Source of the DNA: Scatosoma sp045124465 | GTDB taxonomy: Bacteria > Bacillota > Clostridia > Christensenellales > Borkfalkiaceae | Reading direction: 5' to 3' | Length of the DNA: 20,485 bases | Assembly: GCA_045124465.1 (NCBI GenBank) | Contig: JBGVLV010000028.1 | Coordinates: 1-20,485, forward strand | Part shown: piece by piece, positions 16,021-20,485 of the stretch | How positions within the stretch are numbered: the first letter of the stretch is position 1 | Layout: every line of letters starts with the position of its first letter | Notes under the pieces: generated by a model | What the model saw: the letters and a program-made list of their open reading frames with translations, nothing else | The model's database searches: none | Told to the model about the DNA's origin: nothing | Made by a program: the position numbers and the translations under genes

Positions 16021-16039
16021 TCCGTTCGACGGATTTTTT
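16021..16039 (+). terminator. Weak terminator-like hairpin
   Basis: TCCGT (16021-16025) and ACGGA (16029-16033) form a short stem followed by six T. A second small palindrome, GCGAAA-ATTA-TTTCGC, lies at 16004-16019. No + strand gene ends here now, so it may be a leftover of a deleted gene or a chance hairpin. Confidence 0.3.
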
Positions 16040-16073
16040 CACGTATTTTTTACGTACGCCCGCGTGAGGGGAC

Positions 16074-16112
16074 TTGCTTTTTTACACGCGAACCGTTATA
16101 ATAGTATAACGG
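16074..16112 (+). promoter_or_regulatory. SigA promoter with a perfect palindromic operator over the -10
   Basis: TTGCTT (16074-16079), 17-base spacer, TATAAT (16097-16102). The exact inverted repeat CCGTTATA (16093-16100), ATAG, TATAACGG (16105-16112) covers the -10 and the predicted start point, as expected for a repressor site. It precedes the truncated FtsX permease. Confidence 0.7.
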
Positions 16113-16121
16113 AAGTATACG

Positions 16122-16865
16122 ATGCCCGCGTTCCCGTCGGGGGTCAAACTTTCTTACTATCTGATAACGTTCGGGATAACCCTCGTCGGCGTTTCGTTGC
16201 TTACCTGGTTTAGCGGAATGAAGACGGTGAGGAATAAACCCGCTGTATTGCTTACGCCCAAAGCGCCGAAATCGGGGAAGAAAGTTTTGATCGAAAGGAT
16301 ACCGTTTATCTGGAAACGGTTGAGTTTCAAATACAAATCGACGATGCGGAACGTGTTGCTGTTCAAAAGTCGGTTTTTTATGACGGTTGTCTCCGTGATC
16401 GGTTCGACGGTACTCGTGTTTGCGGGTATGGGGCTTTTGGATTGCGCTATGCTCAGGGAGAACGCGACTTCGTTGGTCGCGATCTCTATCGCGTTGCTCG
16501 TGTTCTCGGCGGCGTTGTGCGCGTTGGTCATTTATAACCTCACGAATATCAACGTAAGCGAACGGAACAGAGAGATCGCGACGTTGACGGTGCTCGGGTA
16601 TCACGATAACGAGGTCACGGGGTATATTTTCCGAGAGATCTATATTATGAGCTTTATCGGCGCGATACTGGGTATCCCGTTCGGGATCGTGTTCATCGAC
16701 TTCGTGTTCGGGCTGATAGACTTCGGCAGTCTTGCGGACATCAACTGGTGGACGTACGTACTGACGCCGTTTATCACGATGCTGTTCAGTTTCATCTCGA
16801 CGCGGCTGCTCCGAAAGAAGATCACGAAAACGGACATGAACGCGTCTTTGAAGACTTTGGAATGA
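16122..16865 (+). pseudogene. C-terminal remnant of an FtsX-like ABC transporter permease
   Basis: 247 residues that begin in the middle of a family whose members are usually several hundred residues longer. The first recognisable segment, VKLSYYLITFGITLVGVSLL, is a late transmembrane helix. It is followed by the typical linker KPAVLLTPKAPKSGKK and RLSFKYKSTMRN, then the conserved block NLTNINVSERNREIATLTVLGYH and three closing helices. No ATP-binding subunit or N-terminal half is present. A promoter with an operator lies just upstream, and GGAAG is 6 bases before ATG 16122, so a fragment could still be made. I infer that a deletion joined a control region to the 3' part of the gene. A naturally short permease-like protein is the alternative. 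Confidence 0.75.
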
Positions 16866-16883
16866 TATAAAACGTAAAACACA

Positions 16884-16916
16884 AACAGGCAGAGCGACGA
16901 CCTCCGCCTGTTTTTT
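16884..16916 (+). terminator. Intrinsic terminator after the FtsX remnant
   Basis: AACAGGC (16884-16890) pairs with GCCTGTT (16906-16912), with an inner GAG/CTC pairing after a single mismatch. Six T end at 16916. Confidence 0.85.
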
Positions 16917-16974
16917 ATTTACGGAATATATTTGTAAAGTGTTGGAAAATACAACCTTTGTGTCAAATAATAAA

Positions 16975-17003
16975 TTTACCATCTTCGCCGAAAATGTTAT
17001 AAT
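16975..17003 (+). promoter_or_regulatory. Candidate SigA promoter of the TIM-barrel remnant
   Basis: TTTACC (16975-16980) and a perfect TATAAT (16998-17003) are separated by 17 bases. The ribosome site GAGGAGG at 17021-17027 precedes the ATG at 17033. Confidence 0.55.
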
Positions 17004-17032
17004 TTGGTTGGATAAGCTATGAGGAGGTTTAT

Positions 17033-17340
17033 ATGGCAATCAAACACACGGCGGTAAGCTATTACGGGTTTAATTACGTCGAACACGCGGAGAAGGATTT
17101 TATCGAGATGAAAGAACACGGTTGCGATACCGTGATCCTTGCAATTACCGAGTTCGATATGGATTTTTGGTTCCCGAATATAGAGTTTTATTCCGATTAT
17201 TACACAAAGACCGAATTGACGGCGATGATCGACGAATTCGAGAAGAACGCGAATTTTGCGGGCTTAAAATATCTCAATTCGAAAAAAACTTCTACGGTGT
17301 CGAGCGTCATCAACAGTTGGCGTACGAAGTTGTAAAGTGA
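17033..17340 (+). pseudogene. Remnant of a TIM-barrel (glycoside-hydrolase-like) protein, internally deleted and frameshifted
   Basis: The first about 50 codons (HTAVSYYGFNYVEHAEKDF and HGCDTVILAITEFDMDFWFPNI) resemble the start of a TIM-barrel family of unknown specificity seen in gut Clostridia, normally several hundred residues long. They join directly to a segment with the look of its C-terminal part (EFYSDYYTKTELTAMIDEFE). After NFAGLK the frame ends in residues unlike the rest and stops at 17335. Shifting one frame at about 17266 gives SQFEKNFYGVERHQQLAYEVVK with codons typical of this genome, ending at 17340. Promoter and GAGGAGG ribosome site are intact. The family match is from memory and the deletion is inferred. 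A genuine 100-residue protein is less likely. Confidence 0.55.
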
Positions 17341-17371
17341 AGTTGCAAAGTTTTTCTTAATAAAATAAACG

Positions 17372-17415
17372 ATCCCCCGACGTAGCGTTCACGCTCATCA
17401 TCGGGGGATTTGTTT
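17372..17415. terminator. Terminator between the convergent TIM-barrel remnant and iscU
   Basis: ATCCCCCGA (17372-17380) pairs exactly with TCGGGGGAT (17401-17409). A small inner AGCG-TTCA-CGCT hairpin sits in the loop. TTGTTTT follows on +, and an AT-rich tract follows on the minus strand. Confidence 0.75.
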
Positions 17416-17439
17416 TGGTATTTTTGCTGGAATTTCATT

Positions 17440-17874
17440 TTATTTTGAACAACAATTATGACAATCCTCACAAGTAGGGAACAAGCTTTTATCGTATTCG
17501 ATACCGTTTTTATCATAATAGTCTTTTAACGCTTTTTTTATTGCCTCCTCCGCTAAAACGGAGCAATGAATTTTATGCGGCGGCAACCCGTCTAATGCCT
17601 CGACAACCGCTTTGTTGGTCAAAGTCAATACTTCCGATACGGGCTTTCCTTTGATCAATTCGGTAGCCATAGAACTCGAGGCGATTGCGCTGCCGCAACC
17701 GAAAGTTTCAAATTTTACGTCGGAAACGATACCGTCGTCGATTTTCAAATATATTTTCATTATATCGCCGCATTTTGCATTGCCGACCTCGCCAACGCCG
17801 TCCGCATTTTCAATGATACCTACGTTTCGCGGATTGCGGAAATGATCCATAACTTTTTCGCTGTATAATGCCAT
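17440..17874 (-). CDS. iscU: Iron-sulfur cluster scaffold protein (IscU/NifU N-terminal type)
   Basis: Scaffold on which Fe-S clusters are built from sulfur supplied by the cysteine desulfurase encoded just upstream. 144 residues. It begins MALYSEKVMDHFRNPRNVG, the family start. The three cluster-ligand cysteines are in NAKCGD, TFGCGSAIASSSM and KIHCSVLAEEAI, with the conserved Asp after the first Cys. A Cys-rich tail (CEDCHNCC) is common in clostridial versions. The ATG at 17874 is preferred over an in-frame start at 17928, which would add 18 residues overlapping nifS and lacks family similarity. The Shine-Dalgarno GAGGTT overlaps the nifS stop codon (TGAGG), so the pair is translationally coupled. 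Confidence 0.95.
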   Translation of the reverse strand: MALYSEKVMDHFRNPRNVGIIENADGVGEVGNAKCGDIMKIYLKIDDGIVSDVKFETFGCGSAIASSSMATELIKGKPVSEVLTLTNKAVVEALDGLPPHKIHCSVLAEEAIKKALKDYYDKNGIEYDKSLFPTCEDCHNCCSK

Positions 17875-17882
17875 TTTTAACC

Positions 17883-19073
17883 TCACTTCAATATAAATTC
17901 TTTCTTTCCGTTCGTTAAATCTCGCCAAATAGGGGAAATGTTTCGTAAATATGCGACAACCTCTTTTACGGCTTTTATCACATATTCGATTTCATCTTCC
18001 GTATTTTCTTCCGAAAGAGTAAGCCGCAAAGAACCGTGCGCGACGTCGTGTTTTCTCCCGATCGCAAGAAGAACGTGGCTCGGATCGAGAGAACCCGAAG
18101 TACAAGCCGACCCGGACGACGCGCAAATTCCCTTATCGTCCAACAAAAGCAACAACGATTCTCCCTCGATTCCCTCAAAACAAAAACTCACGTTGGACGG
18201 TAAGCGCCGTTCCTTATCGCCGTTGAGCGCGGAATGCGGTATCTCCGAAAGTCCTTCGATCAAACGGTTCCGGAGTTTTAACACTTTGTCTTCGTACTTC
18301 GTCCTGTTTTCGAGTGATTCTTTCAATGCGGCTGCCATCGCAACGATAGCGGGAATATTTTCCGTTCCCGCTCGCTTATTACGTTCTTGCGCTCCGCCTT
18401 CTATGATCGACGTAAGCGGGATTCCCGTTTTTGCATATAACACACCGATTCCTTTCGGGCCGTGAAATTTATGCGCCGAAAGCGATAACATATCTATATT
18501 TTGTTCTCGCACGTCGATCGGAATATGCCCAACGGCTTGTACGGCGTCCGTATGGAAAATCACGTTTTTTTCACGGCATACAGCCCCGATCTCCTTTATC
18601 GGTTGAATCGTTCCTATCTCGTTGTTTGCATACATAACGGTTACAAGACAAGTATCGGGACGAATCGCATTTTTTACCTGTTCAGCCGTGATAATTCCGT
18701 TTTCGTGTACGTCTAACAGCGTTATTTCAAAACCGTTCTTTTCCAACTTTTTCAACGTATGCAAAACGGCGTGATGCTCAAATGCGGTAGAGATAATATG
18801 TTTTTTACCTTTTTTCTCTCCAAAATAAGCAGCGGAAAGAATTGCTTGATTATCCGCTTCGCTTCCGCACGAAGTAAAAATAATTTCCTTTTCCGTACAG
18901 CCTATACAATCGGCTATTTTTTTTCGTGCCACAGAGAGCGCTTCCGACGCTTTTTGTCCGACTGAATGAAGGCTGGACGGGTTGCCGTATATTTCGTCCA
19001 TATACGGCAACATAGCCTTTATCGCCGTTTCGCTCATTTTCGTCGTTGCGGCATTGTCTAAATAAATTTGCAT
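17883..19073 (-). CDS. nifS: Cysteine desulfurase (NifS/IscS family)
   Basis: PLP enzyme that takes sulfur from cysteine and passes it to the scaffold encoded next. 396 residues. The start MQIYLDNAATTKM is typical. HTDAVQAVGH is conserved. The PLP lysine lies in SLSAHKFHGPKGIG. The mobile catalytic cysteine is in the SSGSACTSGSLDPSHVL loop, the longer loop of the NifS/IscS (group I) type. The C-terminus around SLRLTLSEENTEDEI is also conserved. The start at 19073 has AAAGG 8 bases upstream, located directly after the stop of a 27-codon cysK stub. It belongs to the minus-strand operon metY-cysK'-nifS-iscU. Confidence 0.96.
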   Translation of the reverse strand: MQIYLDNAATTKMSETAIKAMLPYMDEIYGNPSSLHSVGQKASEALSVARKKIADCIGCTEKEIIFTSCGSEADNQAILSAAYFGEKKGKKHIISTAFEHHAVLHTLKKLEKNGFEITLLDVHENGIITAEQVKNAIRPDTCLVTVMYANNEIGTIQPIKEIGAVCREKNVIFHTDAVQAVGHIPIDVREQNIDMLSLSAHKFHGPKGIGVLYAKTGIPLTSIIEGGAQERNKRAGTENIPAIVAMAAALKESLENRTKYEDKVLKLRNRLIEGLSEIPHSALNGDKERRLPSNVSFCFEGIEGESLLLLLDDKGICASSGSACTSGSLDPSHVLLAIGRKHDVAHGSLRLTLSEENTEDEIEYVIKAVKEVVAYLRNISPIWRDLTNGKKEFILK

Positions 19074-19085
19074 TTTTTTACCTTT

Positions 19086-19169
19086 TTAAAATTTCTTCTC
19101 TGTCTTCGCAAGTTCGGGCAACGGCGTTTTCCCGATAAGCTCGTCAACGGATTTGTATATATTCGCCAT
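19086..19169 (-). pseudogene. cysK: 27-codon N-terminal stub of cysteine synthase
   Basis: Translated from ATG 19169 it reads MANIYKSVDELIGKTPL, then PELAKTEKKF and a TAA stop. This is the conserved start of CysK/O-acetylserine sulfhydrylase (IYKSVTELIGNTPL-type), cut before the PLP-lysine region and all the rest of the roughly 300-residue enzyme. The stub has its own ribosome site (AAAGGAG, inside the end of metY) and begins one base after the metY stop, so it is probably still translated by coupling. Its stop is followed by AAAGG, the nifS ribosome site. I infer a deletion of nearly all of cysK within the operon. A retained leader-peptide role is speculative. Confidence 0.8.
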
Positions 19170-19170
19170 T

Positions 19171-20460
19171 TCAATTCTCCTTTATGGCATTGAATCCGTT
19201 CTCCAAATCCGCGATGATATCGTCGATATGTTCCGTACCGATGGAAAGACGGATCGTGTTGGGTTTTATGTCTTGCTCCGCAAGCTCGCTTTCGGATAAC
19301 TGACTGTGCGTTGTAGTAGCGGGGTGGATCACAAGACTTTTCACGTCGGCTACGTTCGCCAAAAGCGAAAATATCTTTAAATTATCAATAAATTTATGAG
19401 CCTCTTTTACGCCGCCTTTGATTTCAAACGTGAATATCGAAGCTCCGCCGTTCGGGAAATATTTTTTATACAACGTATGATTCGGGTGTTCGGGCAAAGA
19501 CGGGTGGTTGACTTTTTCCACCAACGGGTGCTTTGCAAGATATGTAACTACTTTCTTTGTATTCTCCGCGTGGCGTTCCAACCGCAAGGACAGCGTTTCC
19601 GTTCCTTGCAACAATAAAAACGCCGCAAAGGGGGAAATGCACGCGCCTGTATCGCGCAACAGTACCGCGCGAATATACGTTACAAACGCCGCCTTTCCCA
19701 CGGCTTGCGTAAACGAAACGCCGTGATAGCTTGGATTCGGAGCGGATATTGCGGGATAATTTCCCGATTTTTCCCAATCGAAATTGCCCGAATCGACGAT
19801 CACGCCGCCGAGCGTCGTACCGTGTCCGCCGATGAATTTCGTTGCGGAATGTACGACGATATCCGCGCCGTGTTCTATCGGACGGATCAAATAAGGCGTT
19901 CCGAACGTATTGTCCACAACGAGGGGTAAACCGTGCTTATGCGCAAGCGCTGCAAGCTCGTCTATATCGGGTATATCGCTGTTCGGATTTCCGAGCGTTT
20001 CTATATAGATCGCGCGCGTATTCGGTTTGATTTCCTTTTCTACTTCCGCAAGATCGTGGATATTTACGAACGTGGCGGTAATGCCGAAATTCGGAAGGGT
20101 ATGCGCCAAAAGATTATAACTTCCGCCGTAAATCGTCTTTTGCGCGACGATATGTCCGCCGTTTTGCGCCAACGCTTGTAAGGTATAAGTAATAGCCGCC
20201 GCACCCGAGGCAAGCGCCAACGCCGCCACACCCTTTTCCAAAGCCGCTATTCTCTTTTCAAACACTTCTTGCGTGGTATTTGTCAGCCGACCGTAGATAT
20301 TTCCCGCGTCGGTAAGCCCGAAACGCGCCGCCGCGTGTTCGCAATTATGAAATACATACGAAGTCGTGGCGTAAATGGGTACGGCGCGAGCGTCCGTCGC
20401 GCTATCGGGCGTTTCCTGCCCGACGTGAAGTTGCAAAGTTTCAAATTTATATTCAGACAT
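19171..20460 (-). CDS. metY: O-acetylhomoserine sulfhydrylase (homocysteine synthase)
   Basis: PLP enzyme that makes homocysteine from O-acetylhomoserine and sulfide, leading to methionine. The 429-residue length is that of MetY (about 425-430), longer than MetB/MetC. It starts KFETLQLHVGQ. Key blocks are YATTSYVF, NIYGRLTNTTQEVFEKRIAALE, ASGAAAITYT, VVDNTFGTPYL and the PLP-lysine motif VHSATKFIGGHGTTLGG. The C-terminal SLLANVADVKSLVIHPATTTHSQ is diagnostic of the Cys/Met metabolism PLP family. AGGAG lies just upstream of the start at 20460, with the operon promoter outside the window. It overlaps the cysK stub's ribosome site and heads the sulfur operon seen here. Confidence 0.95.
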   Translation of the reverse strand: MSEYKFETLQLHVGQETPDSATDARAVPIYATTSYVFHNCEHAAARFGLTDAGNIYGRLTNTTQEVFEKRIAALEKGVAALALASGAAAITYTLQALAQNGGHIVAQKTIYGGSYNLLAHTLPNFGITATFVNIHDLAEVEKEIKPNTRAIYIETLGNPNSDIPDIDELAALAHKHGLPLVVDNTFGTPYLIRPIEHGADIVVHSATKFIGGHGTTLGGVIVDSGNFDWEKSGNYPAISAPNPSYHGVSFTQAVGKAAFVTYIRAVLLRDTGACISPFAAFLLLQGTETLSLRLERHAENTKKVVTYLAKHPLVEKVNHPSLPEHPNHTLYKKYFPNGGASIFTFEIKGGVKEAHKFIDNLKIFSLLANVADVKSLVIHPATTTHSQLSESELAEQDIKPNTIRLSIGTEHIDDIIADLENGFNAIKEN

Positions 20461-20485
20461 AATAGTTTTCTCCTTTTTTTATTTT

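Noticed and set aside
15947..16042. Upstream in-frame extension (32 residues) of the PH-domain protein
   Set aside because: The extension lies within and upstream of the TTGCTT/TATAAT promoter, so it should not be in the message.
16050..17039. 329-codon open frame on the minus strand across the FtsX remnant
   Set aside because: It spans two promoters, a terminator and the permease fragment, and its composition (Arg/His/Asp-rich) is typical of antisense reading.
17875..17928. 18-residue upstream extension of IscU
   Set aside because: It overlaps the nifS 3' end, does not resemble the family, and the ATG at 17874 has a proper ribosome site.
19086..19169. Small ORF as an independent regulatory peptide
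   Set aside because: The clear match to the CysK N-terminus makes a truncated cysK the simpler reading. A secondary coupling role remains open.

Overview
The window looks like chromosomal DNA from an uncultured member of the Clostridia (Bacillota), possibly of the Christensenellales/Borkfalkiaceae type. The evidence is indirect: RNase J, U32 peptidase and M29 aminopeptidase of Bacillota type, Shine-Dalgarno sites such as GAGGAG and AAAGGAG, canonical SigA promoters with 17-bp spacers, a CCA-encoding tRNA gene, and FtsX and TIM-barrel fragments of a kind common in gut Clostridia. The exact taxon is inferred. No rRNA, CRISPR array or complete mobile element was seen.

Left part (1-10.7 kb, all + strand). 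The window opens inside a protein with an uncharacterised C-terminal domain. A terminator follows, then RNase J (rnj) with a long basic N-terminal extension. Next come closely packed genes: a SAM methyltransferase of the TrmR type and a U32 peptidase-like protein of the TrhP type (together a likely tRNA U34 hydroxylation/methoxylation pair), type I L-asparaginase, an M3 oligopeptidase and an M29 aminopeptidase. A small promoter gap then leads to two CobW-family GTPases in tandem. The first has a histidine-rich linker. The second carries a YcgQ/TIGR03943-like C-terminal domain. They are probably metal (zinc) homeostasis proteins. A strong hairpin separates this block from gdhA.

Middle (10.7-13.4 kb). 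gdhA (NADP-type glutamate dehydrogenase) lies on the minus strand, with a candidate promoter and a palindrome at its predicted transcription start. A complete tRNA-Arg(CCU) unit (promoter, gene, terminator) reads rightward. It is followed by a 5'-truncated IS30-family transposase on the minus strand.

Right part (13.3-20.5 kb). This stretch contains several deletion scars. The IS30 remnant abuts an aldolase that has lost its N-terminus. A promoter with a perfect palindrome over its -10 now precedes only the C-terminal third or so of an FtsX permease. A TIM-barrel protein is reduced to about 100 codons with a frameshifted tail. A 27-codon stub of cysK remains between metY and nifS. Intact genes here are a 426-aa ferritin-like protein, a small membrane PH-domain protein with an apparently leaderless promoter, and a minus-strand sulfur operon (metY, cysK stub, nifS/iscS, iscU/nifU) linking sulfide assimilation to Fe-S cluster building.

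The candidates most worth following are the CobW-YcgQ fusion operon, the ferritin-like protein with three apparent metal half-sites, the palindromic operator left on the FtsX stub, and the conserved-looking cysK stub. No clear defence or otherwise wholly new system was found.
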